Shown: in pieces, positions 1-6,383 of the stretch
Layout: each line of letters opens with the position of its first letter
How positions within the stretch are numbered: position 1 is the first letter of the stretch
Origin: Kiritimatiellota bacterium
Lineage (GTDB): Bacteria; Verrucomicrobiota; Kiritimatiellia; JAAZAB01
Length of the DNA stretch: 10,000 nt
Direction of reading: 5' to 3'
NCBI GenBank assembly: GCA_008636095.1
Contig: VSJD01000117.1
Coordinates: 1-10,000 of the forward strand
Program-made: the position numbers and the translations under genes
Notes under the pieces: generated by a model
Databases searched by the model: none
What the model was told of the DNA's origin: nothing
Seen by the model: the letters and a program-made list of their open reading frames with translations, nothing else

Positions 1-1154
1 TCCGGCGGCAAACCCTGGCGATAGGTTTGCACCAACCGGTAGTTCATGATATAGTCCATGCCGCCGTGGCCGCCCAGTTTGAGAGCCTGTTCGCCATGCT
101 CTTTCCAAAGCGGATGCTCGTACTCGGCCTTGATCGCGTCGTAAGAAGCCCACTCGTGCGTGCCTTGGCCGTCGAAAAAGATGCGGGGCGGATAGTCGCT
201 GAACGTGCCCTTGGAACCCTGGACCAGGTTGAGGCGGCTGTAAGGCCGGGGCGTGACGACGTCGTGCTGCAGCATGATCGTGCGGCCATTCGCGGTCTGG
301 ATCAACGAGGTGTTCATGTCGCCGCAGTTGTACTTCTCCCGGCGCTTGGGGTCGTCGGCGGGCAGGTTGGCGTCGCGATACTCCGCCAGCGCTGCCGACA
401 GACTGCTCATCGAAACCAGCCGGGCAAAACGGTCGCCATGGTGGATATCCATATACCAAGCCACCGGCCCCAGGCCGTGGGTGGGATAAAGGTTGCCGTT
501 GCGGGTCCGGTGCGGATTGCGCCGCCAGAGTCCCTCGCCATGCGGAGCCAACAGCACCGAACGCAGGTCGTGAATATAGGCTGCCTCGCCATGGGTGATC
601 GTCCCCAAGCACCCCTGGCGGATCAGATTAAGCACCGTCAGCTCCGGACTGCCATAACAGCAGTTTTCCAGAATGATGCAGTGCCGGCGGGTGCGTTCGG
701 AAACATCCACCAGGTGCCAACAGTCGGCCAGCGTGTTGGCGCACGGCACTTCGACGGCGACGTGCTTGCCGCACTCCATGGCCCGCACCGCCTGCGGCGC
801 GTGCAGGTCCCAGGGCGAACAGATATAGACCAGATCTACGTCTGACCGCTCGCACAGGCTCTGCCAGTCCTTTTCCAGGGCGGGCGCAGGCTGTCCCGCC
901 TGCTCCACTTTTTCCTTGGCCTTGAGCATCTTTTCTTCCACCGGGTCGCTGATTGCGGTACACCGCGCGCCTTCAACCGCCAGCACCTCATTCAACTGGC
1001 TCGAGCCGCGGCCGCCCACCCCAATAAAGCCAAACCGAACCAGATCCCGCTTTTCAAACGGCACATTCATCATGGTCTTGCCCTGCGCCGGCGGTATTGC
1101 CTTGACATATGCCAGCGCCTCTTGCGCGCTCTTGCCAATTTCGTTCATTTTCAT
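1..1154 (-). CDS. GH109-family NAD-dependent glycosidase (Gfo/Idh/MocA fold), 3' end beyond window
   Basis: I translated the minus strand directly; it is open for 384 codons from ATG 1154 to the left edge, so the C-terminus (about 55-60 residues by comparison with its neighbour) is missing. An N-terminal Rossmann fold shows FGFIGVGGRG at residues 41-50 and the sugar-oxidoreductase motif GKHVAVEVP at 129-137. The GH109 signatures are LENCCYG (162-168), AAYIHDL (191-197), GNLYPTHGLGP (220-230), CGDMNTSL (277-284) and GGHGGMDYIM (361-370). Known members of this family (alpha-N-acetylgalactosaminidase) cleave GalNAc glycosides through a transient oxidation using tightly bound NAD+; substrate here is inferred only from family. 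No signal peptide or twin-arginine motif is visible, so a cytoplasmic location is likely. ATG 1148 is an alternative start, and neither start has a strong ribosome-binding site. A simple Gfo/Idh/MocA dehydrogenase role cannot be excluded. Confidence 0.88.
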   Translation of the reverse strand, partial: MKMNEIGKSAQEALAYVKAIPPAQGKTMMNVPFEKRDLVRFGFIGVGGRGSSQLNEVLAVEGARCTAISDPVEEKMLKAKEKVEQAGQPAPALEKDWQSLCERSDVDLVYICSPWDLHAPQAVRAMECGKHVAVEVPCANTLADCWHLVDVSERTRRHCIILENCCYGSPELTVLNLIRQGCLGTITHGEAAYIHDLRSVLLAPHGEGLWRRNPHRTRNGNLYPTHGLGPVAWYMDIHHGDRFARLVSMSSLSAALAEYRDANLPADDPKRREKYNCGDMNTSLIQTANGRTIMLQHDVVTPRPYSRLNLVQGSKGTFSDYPPRIFFDGQGTHEWASYDAIKAEYEHPLWKEHGEQALKLGGHGGMDYIMNYRLVQTYRQGLPP

Positions 1155-1200
1155 AATTTCCAGGGGTTCACCTTTCTTCGCCAAGAAGTCCTGTGGCCTC

Positions 1201-1230
1201 GCCTACAACGCTATACGTAGCATTGTGGGC
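1201..1230. repeat. 30-bp near-perfect palindrome with TACG loop
   Basis: The left arm at 1201-1213 pairs with 1218-1230 over 13 positions, with one mismatch and one G-T wobble, around the four-base loop TACG at 1214-1217. As plus-strand RNA the loop would be UACG, a member of the stable UNCG tetraloop class. It lies 47 bases upstream of the first GH109 start, in the spacer between the two GH109 genes. No T-run follows on either strand, so a REP-like dispersed palindrome or an mRNA processing/stability element is more likely than an intrinsic terminator. Confidence 0.55.
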
Positions 1231-1284
1231 ATGTCACCACAAGGAGAAATGGCGTTCCTGGCTTCGCAGGGTTTCGCAAAGATG

Positions 1285-1304
1285 CCCCGCGGCTTGCCGC
1301 GAGG
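1285..1304. repeat. GC-rich palindrome CCGCGGC-TT-GCCGCG
   Basis: On the minus strand, 1304-1296 pairs with 1293-1285 over nine positions, including one T-G wobble, around a two-base TT/AA spacer. It sits about 47 bases beyond the stop codon of the 1351-2682 gene in the direction of transcription. The minus-strand sequence after the hairpin (CATCTTTGCG) lacks a real T-tract, so termination would be weak. It could be a REP-type dispersed element or an operon attenuator between the two GH109 genes. Confidence 0.5.
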
Positions 1305-1338
1305 TGCTTCACTTTGGTTTTCGAACAACAGGTTTTTT

Positions 1339-1347
1339 GGGGGGGGG
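1339..1347. other. Nine-G homopolymer next to a gene stop
   Basis: Nine consecutive G residues, flanked by TTTTTT and CTTTT, begin four bases beyond the stop codon of the 1351-2682 gene. The tract is non-coding in the assignment made here. It is a plausible place for a length error in the read or assembly, or for natural slippage, but a one-base change there would alter no predicted protein. Confidence 0.7.
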
Positions 1348-1350
1348 CTT

Positions 1351-2682
1351 TTACCGCACGATGCCGAGGGGCGGCGTATCTTTCCACCGTCCGCGCGTGA
1401 AATCTGGGATTTCGACGGGCGCGTTCCCTTTTCTCACGGATTCTTCGCTCAGCGGGCCGATGACAGACCATGCCGTGGCATCGTAGACGTCCTGGTCAAG
1501 AGGCATTCCGTTCCGCAGGCAGTAGATTAGGCGCCACATCATCAGAAAGTCCATTCCCCCGTGGCCTCCGGATTTCACCGCTTCTTCGCCCATCCTCTTC
1601 CACAACGGATGCTCGAACTCATCGTACCAGGGTTTCAGCCCTTCTCCCTGGACCCATTCGTGCGTCGAGGGCGTACGTCCCTCCACGACCAGCCGGTCCG
1701 GAAATCCGGCCCAGCATCCTTTTGTACCCTGGATCAGATTGTGCCGCGTGTAAGGTCGCGGCGAGGTCTCGTCCCATTGGATCAGGATGGTCCGGCCAAG
1801 CGCGGTCCTGATCAGCGAAGAGTTCATATCACCGCCTTTCCATTCCTCGATCTTGTTCCATTTGTGGTCCGCTGGAAAATTAGCGGCGGCGTACAGCTTC
1901 CTCCCCGTAGCCGGCGAACTCATCGAGACCAGGCGATCGAAACGGTCGCCCCGGTTGATGTTCATGTACTGTGCGATGGGACCGAGCCCATGCGTGGGAT
2001 AAAGATTCCCGTTCCGTTCCGCGTAATGGAGCGTCCGCCATGTTCCTATGGGGTGTTTGTCGTCATGCATCTGCATGCGCAGGTCATGGATGTACGCGGC
2101 CTCGCCGTGCAGGAGCGTGCCCAGCAAGCCCTGCCTGACCATGTTCAGGACCATAAGCTCTTCCCGGCCGTAACAGACGTTTTCCAGCATCATGCAATTC
2201 AGGCGTGTCTTTTCCGAAGTTTCCACGAGCTCCCAGCATTGGTCCGTCGTAACGGCGGCCGGTACTTCCACGAATACGTGCTTGCCGGCTTGCATGGCCT
2301 TTACGGCCATGGGCGCGTGCGTGTTCCAGTCGGTTGCGATGAAGACGACATCAATATCATCGCGCGCCAGCATGCGCAGGTAATCGTTGCGGTCCGGTCC
2401 GTACAGCGCCGGTCTGGGCCGGCCTTTGTCAACGGCCAGTTTTGCCCCTTTTTCCAGCGCATCCGCTTTTATTTCGCAGAGCGCCGTTACTTCCGTGCCT
2501 TCGAGCATGAGCAGATGCTCGAGATGCCCCCACCCCCGGCCTGCGAACCCGATTACACCGGCCCTGACTATTTTCATGGGTGGGATGACCAGGTCGGCAA
2601 CGTTGCTTGATCCCGGCTTGGTGGAAGCGCCCTGGGACTTGATCTTTCGTGACGTGGATTTCTTCTTGGACGTTTTGTCCAT
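1351..2682 (-). CDS. GH109-family NAD-dependent glycosidase (Gfo/Idh/MocA fold), complete
   Basis: This 443-residue protein has the usual length for GH109. A Lys/Ser-rich N-terminus (1-25), without a signal peptide or twin arginine, leads into a Rossmann fold with AGVIGFAGRG (41-50) and GKHVFVEVPAA (133-143). Family signatures follow: MMLENVCYG (164-172), AAYIHDL (195-201), GNLYPTHGLGP (225-235), GGDMNSSLI (283-291), GGHGGMDFLM (372-381), LDQDVYDA (395-402) and the C-terminal VEIPDFTRG (423-431). Family enzymes remove terminal GalNAc using bound NAD+; the exact substrate is inference. ATG 2682 is chosen because GAGGAG at 2698-2693 lies about 10 bases upstream. The gene precedes its paralogue, on the same strand, after a 196-bp spacer with palindromes, so co-transcription is plausible. 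The two copies are clearly divergent in sequence, which argues for an old duplication with different substrates rather than a recent repeat. Confidence 0.92.
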   Translation of the reverse strand: MDKTSKKKSTSRKIKSQGASTKPGSSNVADLVIPPMKIVRAGVIGFAGRGWGHLEHLLMLEGTEVTALCEIKADALEKGAKLAVDKGRPRPALYGPDRNDYLRMLARDDIDVVFIATDWNTHAPMAVKAMQAGKHVFVEVPAAVTTDQCWELVETSEKTRLNCMMLENVCYGREELMVLNMVRQGLLGTLLHGEAAYIHDLRMQMHDDKHPIGTWRTLHYAERNGNLYPTHGLGPIAQYMNINRGDRFDRLVSMSSPATGRKLYAAANFPADHKWNKIEEWKGGDMNSSLIRTALGRTILIQWDETSPRPYTRHNLIQGTKGCWAGFPDRLVVEGRTPSTHEWVQGEGLKPWYDEFEHPLWKRMGEEAVKSGGHGGMDFLMMWRLIYCLRNGMPLDQDVYDATAWSVIGPLSEESVRKGNAPVEIPDFTRGRWKDTPPLGIVR

Positions 2683-2719
2683 GTGCGTCTTTCTCCTCGT
2701 TGGTTCTTGTCACTGAATC

Positions 2720-2738
2720 GCGGGAAATCTACTCCCGC
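2720..2738. promoter_or_regulatory. Inverted repeat GCGGGA-N7-TCCCGC in leader of the second GH109 gene
   Basis: GCGGGA at 2720-2725 and TCCCGC at 2733-2738 form a perfect six-base dyad around a seven-base A/T-rich centre, 38 bases before the start codon at 2682. The symmetry and position fit either an operator for a dimeric repressor of the GH109 genes or a leader-RNA hairpin. No regulator gene is visible nearby. A dyad this short can occur by chance. Confidence 0.3.
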
Positions 2739-2819
2739 TGGTGCTTATTGTAAAGCCACGATCTTGTGCTTGATTGCTGCACCTTGATGCTGTATCGGGT
2801 GTAAGACAATAAGGTTGGT

Positions 2820-2825
2820 TATAAT
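2820..2825 (+). promoter_or_regulatory. Candidate -10 box TATAAT upstream of the cupin gene
   Basis: A perfect TATAAT occurs in the divergent intergenic region, about 125 bases upstream of the cupin start at 2951, within the most A/T-rich part of that region. I see no good -35 hexamer at 16-18 bases upstream (the region reads GGGTGT-like), and the extended -10 TG is one base out of register. The same bases give TATAAC on the minus strand, so it could instead serve the GH109 gene. Confidence 0.25.
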
Positions 2826-2950
2826 CAAAAGGGACCTCGCGCTCCAGAATGCTTCCATTGCGCTGGACGGGTTTGGCGCAACCTGCTATCGTTAAGCCCA
2901 TAAATAAATATTCGTCAATCTTGCAAGTCCCGTGCATGGAAAGGAGCCCT

Positions 2951-3298
2951 ATGATCCGCAAGGCAGCGCAGATGGAAACCGAAGTGAGGAATATCCGCGG
3001 TGGGATCGGCAACGTCACGGTTCAGCACCTGTTCAAGAAGGAAGAGATCACCGCCCGTACCCGGATGTGTTCGCGCTTGATCTTGCCGCCGGGCGTCAGC
3101 ATCGGTATGCACAAGCATGAAAACGAAGACGAGCTGTTTATCATCACGCGCGGTAAGGGCCTGATCGACGATGGAAAAACCAAGGTGCCTGTCCAGGCCG
3201 GCGACGCGACTTTGACCGGCAAGGGCGAAGCCCACGCGGTCATTAACAACGGACAGGAGCCGCTGGAAATGATTGCCATTATCATGCTCTACGCATGA
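2951..3298 (+). CDS. Small single-domain cupin protein
   Basis: The 115-residue protein starts at ATG 2951, chosen because AAGGAG at 2941-2946 lies four bases upstream; the open frame also extends upstream to 2849 without such a site. It carries a textbook cupin motif 1: G48, then H54, H56, E61 and G68 with the family's exact spacing. Cupin motif 2 starts at G84 and has G92, H95 and N99, with Gly90 in place of the usual Pro. The three His and one Glu predict a bound divalent metal (Fe, Mn, Ni or Zn). Such stand-alone cupins are often sugar-binding, isomerase-like or dioxygenase-like; nothing here selects among these. It is cytoplasmic with no signal peptide. It lies upstream of the iron-alcohol-dehydrogenase-type gene on the same strand, with a repeat cassette between them. 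Confidence 0.88.
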   Translation: MIRKAAQMETEVRNIRGGIGNVTVQHLFKKEEITARTRMCSRLILPPGVSIGMHKHENEDELFIITRGKGLIDDGKTKVPVQAGDATLTGKGEAHAVINNGQEPLEMIAIIMLYA

Positions 3299-3306
3299 AG
3301 TCTCGG

Positions 3307-3453
3307 GTGTTCAGTGTTCGGTATTCGGAGAAGCACGGAACAGTTTACCTGCAATCCATCGGATGACGGACGCAGTCTTACGAGCCATAGCCGATGACAC
3401 TGACGAATATAATGGGCGGAATCCTGAACACAGAACACTGAACACAGAACACT
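3307..3453. repeat. Inverted-arm repeat cassette A (GTGTTC-type words)
   Basis: The left arm at 3307-3328 is made of GTGTTC, GTGTTC and TATTC units. The right arm at 3426-3453 contains the same words inverted (GAACAC, GAACAC, GAACAC, GAACAC). The stretch 3307-3326 matches the reverse complement of 3426-3445 at 17 of 20 positions. The core at 3329-3425, about 97 bases, shows no repeats. The cassette starts eight bases after the cupin stop and ends nine bases before the adh start codon, leaving no recognisable ribosome-binding site there. Transcribed RNA could fold into a long stem with the core as an internal loop or sub-structure. I recall similar GTGTTCAGTGTTC arrays as dispersed repeats in other bacterial genomes, but copy number here is unknown. 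Confidence 0.75.
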
Positions 3454-3462
3454 TAATCCGTC

Positions 3463-4575
3463 ATGAATATCCTTCCCGATAAAATCGTATTTCCCGAGCG
3501 GACGTTGATAGGCGCCGGCAAAGCGAAGAGCCTGCTGACGGAATGCGCCCGCTACGGCCGGCGCGGTCTGCTGGTGCACGGCCGCTCGTTAGCCGCGCAT
3601 GGTGTCTTGAAGTTGCTCCTTCAAAACAGCCCAAGCGGCATGGCCGTGGCAACGTGGGAACACGCCGGGGGCGAGCCCGCGCTTTCCGACTTGGTTCGTC
3701 TTCTGGAAACGGCCCGCAAGCACCAGGCTGACTGGATTGCAGGGGTCGGCGGCGGGAGCGTTCTGGATCTGGCCAAAGCCTGCGCAGGATTGTTCCACGC
3801 TATTCAACCGCCCGAAGCGTATCACAATGGTGCATCAATCGAGACGCCGGGCCTTGCGTTCGCGGCCGTGCCGACCACGGCCGGCACCGGTTCCGAGGCG
3901 ACGGTGAACGCGGTCCTGACCAACAGCGTAACCCGCCAGAAAAAATCAATTCGCGACGATGCCCTGATGGCCCGCTTGGTAATCCTGGATCCGGGCCTAT
4001 TGGCCCATTGTCCCAAGCGGGTAATTGCCCATGCGGGCATGGACGCCTTTACCCAGGCGCTGGAGGCTTTTACCAGCCGCCATGCTGTCTGGTTGAGCGA
4101 TGAGTTGGGATTGAAAGCACTCACACTGATCGGTACGCATCTGGAAGCGTTTTATCGCGGAGCGGACCCAGCCGCGGTGGAACAAGTTTTGATGGGCAGT
4201 TATCTGGCTGGGCTTAGCTTTGCCATGGCGCGCCTGGGCGTGGTTCACGGGATCGTGCACCCCCTCGCGGTTCGTTACCATGTGCCGCACGGATACGCGT
4301 GCGGCGTATGCCTGCCATATGCCGTGGAATTGAACCGGGACGCCATGGGCGGGAAATACGAGCAGGCCAGCCGGGCATTGGGCCGGGATCTGCTGGACCT
4401 CATCCGGCATCTACTGATTCAGCTCGATATGCCGTCACCCTTCCGGGGCAAGCCGATCATGGAGAAGGAGGTTATCATCCGGGAAACGGTCGCCGCCTGG
4501 TCCACGAAGGCCAATCCAAAGCCCATTACCCCCGCTGATGTGGAATGGCTGTTGAATCGGTTGTTTGAGGGCTGA
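3463..4575 (+). CDS. Iron-containing alcohol dehydrogenase family protein
   Basis: A 370-residue protein, normal for group III (iron-dependent) alcohol dehydrogenases. The N-terminal nucleotide-binding half has GVGGGSVLDLAKA (94-106) and the family's PTTAGTGSEAT (137-147). The helical C-terminal half has HAGMDAFTQALEAF (190-203), VHGIVHPL (261-268) and PHGYACGVCLP (275-285). By alignment with FucO (D196, H200, H263, H277) the metal ligands are D194, Q198, H262 and H276, so one His is replaced by Gln (CAG at 4054-4056). Members reduce aldehydes or oxidise alcohols and diols with NAD(P)H; the substrate cannot be assigned. The start at 3463 aligns with the family N-terminus but lacks a visible ribosome-binding site, since cassette A lies directly upstream. 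The gene converges with the minus-strand hypothetical gene, leaving 18 bases between stops. Confidence 0.9.
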   Translation: MNILPDKIVFPERTLIGAGKAKSLLTECARYGRRGLLVHGRSLAAHGVLKLLLQNSPSGMAVATWEHAGGEPALSDLVRLLETARKHQADWIAGVGGGSVLDLAKACAGLFHAIQPPEAYHNGASIETPGLAFAAVPTTAGTGSEATVNAVLTNSVTRQKKSIRDDALMARLVILDPGLLAHCPKRVIAHAGMDAFTQALEAFTSRHAVWLSDELGLKALTLIGTHLEAFYRGADPAAVEQVLMGSYLAGLSFAMARLGVVHGIVHPLAVRYHVPHGYACGVCLPYAVELNRDAMGGKYEQASRALGRDLLDLIRHLLIQLDMPSPFRGKPIMEKEVIIRETVAAWSTKANPKPITPADVEWLLNRLFEG

Positions 4576-4593
4576 GCACTCTGTTCGAGTCAA

Positions 4594-5103
4594 TCAGATC
4601 CCGCGGCTTTGCAGGAGATTGCGAAGCTCCATTTGGAAGGCCTGCACGTCTTCCGGGCTGGGCCGGTAATTCGGCTTGCCCGCATCGATTGCCAGGCGGC
4701 CGAGCTGGTCGAGCATCCATGTGGCGGAAACCCCGTCGCTGAACCGCACTGTTCCGCTGACAACCGAACCGGGTTTCACGATGCGGTCAAGGGTGACCGC
4801 CACGCCGCCGGTGCCACCCGAATCCGGGCTGTCCGGTCCCAAGGGGGACGGTTCCATGTCAGAGGCTTCCGCGCTCGGGCGGCCCGGCGCGGCTTTGGCC
4901 AGGTCCAACCCGGCGCTGGTATTTTTCGCCTGCTCCTTGATGGTCAGGCCGAGATCCAGAATCAGGAACCGCAGATCGAGAAATGTCACGGGCAGTTTAA
5001 ATTCGTCATTAAGCCGTTTTTGGATTTCGGTCAACCCGTATCCTTCGGTGATCCACTTTCGAACGGCATCTTTCTGGGTGTCATTGAGTTGCATAGTGTC
5101 CAT
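4594..5103 (-). CDS. Hypothetical protein, helical N-terminus plus linker and C-terminal domain
   Basis: A 169-residue protein with no enzyme motif that I can name. Residues 1-55 look like a helix-turn-helix-style helical unit (KWITEGYGLTEIQKRL at 16-31, then DLRFLILDLGL at 43-53). Residues 60-100 are a Ser/Pro/Gly-rich, probably disordered linker. Residues 101-169 form a second unit, with VAVTLDRIVKPGSVVSGTV at 101-119, FSDGVSATWMLDQLGRL at 121-137 and YRPSPEDVQAFQMEL at 146-160. I recall a similar two-part architecture in hypothetical proteins of Verrucomicrobia and relatives, without known function. Codon use and domain-like composition support a real gene. ATG 5103 is taken as start; ATG 5094 is possible and neither has a strong ribosome-binding site. 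A DNA-binding role for the N-terminus is only a suggestion. Confidence 0.72.
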   Translation of the reverse strand: MDTMQLNDTQKDAVRKWITEGYGLTEIQKRLNDEFKLPVTFLDLRFLILDLGLTIKEQAKNTSAGLDLAKAAPGRPSAEASDMEPSPLGPDSPDSGGTGGVAVTLDRIVKPGSVVSGTVRFSDGVSATWMLDQLGRLAIDAGKPNYRPSPEDVQAFQMELRNLLQSRGI

Positions 5104-5207
5104 TCTGATTCTTGGATTGAGTGTAAAGCGCCTAAATCATGATTCCGGCCTGAGAATATGACATAGACATAGGTTTGCGTCAAGCAGGGAACCGCGCTCG
5201 GGAGTAA

Positions 5208-5227
5208 CCCCTCAGCCATCTGGGGGG
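5208..5227. other. Eight-base-pair hairpin in the intergenic region
   Basis: CCCCTCAG at 5208-5215 pairs with CTGGGGGG at 5220-5227 around CCAT, with one T-G wobble. It lies between the divergent hypothetical gene and the nitrilase gene, 10 bases before a second compound palindrome. There is no adjacent T-run on either strand, so it is not a standard terminator. It could be part of a leader RNA of the nitrilase gene. I see no known riboswitch consensus around it. Confidence 0.4.
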
Positions 5228-5237
5228 AATGTCGGCG

Positions 5238-5285
5238 GTAGAGCCGGTTTTACACCGGCTATAGCCGACATAAAGTCGGCTCTAC
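5238..5285. repeat. Compound palindrome (two hairpins nested in an outer stem)
   Basis: AGCCGG at 5242-5247 pairs with CCGGCT at 5255-5260, and AGCCGAC at 5263-5269 pairs with GTCGGCT at 5275-5281. The outer ends GTAGAGCCG (5238-5246) and CGGCTCTAC (5277-5285) are also perfect reverse complements. Centred between the hairpins is the 12-base palindrome CGGCTATAGCCG (5257-5268). The segment can therefore form either two adjacent hairpins or one long hairpin. This design is typical of REP or MITE-like dispersed elements, and I recall GTAGAGCCG-type palindromes in related genomes. It ends 63 bases before the nitrilase start codon. No other copy occurs in this window. Confidence 0.7.
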
Positions 5286-5348
5286 ACCCACGTAACTGTG
5301 AGGCATTACGCTCGGGACTATTTTTCGCTTGTGTCCTGGACGTGAAAT

Positions 5349-6323
5349 ATGCCAATCTATTTCCTTATGGCACACTACGTGCGAGTGGCGTCCGTGACAT
5401 GTAACGAATTCCCGGATTACAAACCCGGGGAGGCCAAGAATGCCGCAATCCGTCTGGTGTCCGGCCAACTGCAATCCCTGGCCGGGTACGGCCTTGACCT
5501 TATCGTCTTCTCCGAGTCCGTCGACCAAGGACAGACCGTGGACGCGGCCGAGGAAACGGCCCGGCCCGGGCCGTTGCTGAATGCGTACTGCGAGTACGCG
5601 GTGCAACTCAAGACTCATATTGCTGGAAGCGTACAGCTCCGCGAGGGCAAGCACGCCTACAACTCGATCGCGTTCATCGGCCCCGACGGCAGAATACTCG
5701 GCGCCTACCATAAGAGCAACCTGACCATCGGCGAGATCGATCAAGGACTGGCATCCGGCCAAGGTGCGGTTGTGGTTGATACCCCCATCGGTCGGCTCGG
5801 TGGCGCCGTTTGCTTCGACCTCAACTTCCACTGGCTGCGCGAGCAATACAAAGCCTTGAAACCGGACATCATCTGCTTCGGCAGCGCGTATCACGGTGGG
5901 TTGATGCAGGGACTGTGGGCCTACGACTGCCGGGCGTTCTTCATCTCAGCCCTGCCGTTCCTCGGCGGCGGGATCCTCGACCCTTTCGGCCGGCCGGTGA
6001 AACTCACGGACTGCTACACCTCGATTGCCCGCGCTACCCTCAACCTGGACCGGGCCATGGTCCACCTCGACTACAACCGCGAGAAGTTTCCTGAGATCGA
6101 GAAGAAGTATCTTGGTGAAGTCATAATCGACATCCCGGCCAACGTCGGCCCCGCGCTGATTTACAGTACCACCGACAAGCGCACGGCCATGGACATCGTG
6201 CGTGAGTTCAAGCTGGAGCTGATCGACGATTACTTCGCGCGGGCACTGAAGCGCAATGCTGCCAATCGGCCGCAGGGTAAAATCAGGGGGGCTTCGAGGG
6301 TAGCACGGCTATCGGATCGATAA
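5349..6323 (+). CDS. Nitrilase-superfamily carbon-nitrogen hydrolase
   Basis: A 324-residue protein with the complete Glu-Lys-Cys triad of the superfamily: E56 in LIVFSES (51-57), K122 in GAYHKSNL (118-125) and the nucleophile C155 in GGAVCFDLNF (151-160). The YNSIAFIGPDGRILG segment (104-118) is also typical. These cytoplasmic enzymes hydrolyse nitriles, amides or carbamoyl compounds by a thioester intermediate. The motifs resemble the amidase branches more than true nitrilases, but the substrate is not assignable. The last 20 residues are basic and probably outside the domain. The first ATG (5349) is used; ATG 5367 begins exactly where family similarity starts and may be the true start, as neither has a clear ribosome-binding site. 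The gene is not in an operon: it diverges from the hypothetical gene and converges with the UroD-like gene. Confidence 0.9.
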   Translation: MPIYFLMAHYVRVASVTCNEFPDYKPGEAKNAAIRLVSGQLQSLAGYGLDLIVFSESVDQGQTVDAAEETARPGPLLNAYCEYAVQLKTHIAGSVQLREGKHAYNSIAFIGPDGRILGAYHKSNLTIGEIDQGLASGQGAVVVDTPIGRLGGAVCFDLNFHWLREQYKALKPDIICFGSAYHGGLMQGLWAYDCRAFFISALPFLGGGILDPFGRPVKLTDCYTSIARATLNLDRAMVHLDYNREKFPEIEKKYLGEVIIDIPANVGPALIYSTTDKRTAMDIVREFKLELIDDYFARALKRNAANRPQGKIRGASRVARLSDR

Positions 6324-6354
6324 GAGAGATCCGTAAGAGTCAGGGAAGCCCTGG
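6313..6354. terminator. Possible bidirectional terminator region with two short hairpins
   Basis: Between the convergent nitrilase and UroD-like genes lie CGGATC (6313-6318) paired with GATCCG (6328-6333), overlapping the nitrilase stop codon, and CAGGG (6341-6345) paired with CCCTG (6349-6353), with a T-G extension. The plus strand after the second hairpin becomes A/T-rich (6361-6383) but has no continuous T-run. Position between convergent stops supports a termination role; the structures alone are weak. Confidence 0.3.
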
Positions 6355-6383
6355 AAACTTGAGTTTGATTTAATTTAATAAAA

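Noticed and set aside
27..845. Plus-strand open frame of 272 codons at the left edge
   Set aside because: The opposite strand carries a continuous GH109 reading frame with all family motifs, so this frame is a shadow.
1339..1347. Poly-G tract as a phase-variation switch
   Set aside because: It lies just outside the coding region, so length changes would not alter any frame, and no promoter appears to span it.
1561..2610. Long plus-strand open frame of 349 codons
   Set aside because: It lies wholly inside, and antisense to, the GH109 gene, shows no protein family features, and reads as the complementary-frame shadow of a GC-rich gene.
2873..2892. Sigma-54-like promoter TGGCGCAACCTGCT upstream of the cupin gene
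   Set aside because: GG and GC are eight bases apart instead of the required ten, and no sigma-54 activator is visible.
3307..3453. Short repeated words resembling a CRISPR array
   Set aside because: Words are only 6-9 bases, contiguous, degenerate and inverted between arms; there are no regular spacers and no cas genes. The same applies to cassettes B and C.
3273..3482. Small plus-strand open frame across cassette A
   Set aside because: Its peptide is largely a translation of the GTGTTC/GAACAC words (CSVFG- and NTEH-like stretches). It overlaps two real genes and has no ribosome-binding site.
5160..5230. Possible riboswitch in the nitrilase leader
   Set aside because: The hairpin with GGGAACC/GGGAGTAACC-like bases did not fit any riboswitch consensus I know, including cobalamin and SAM types.
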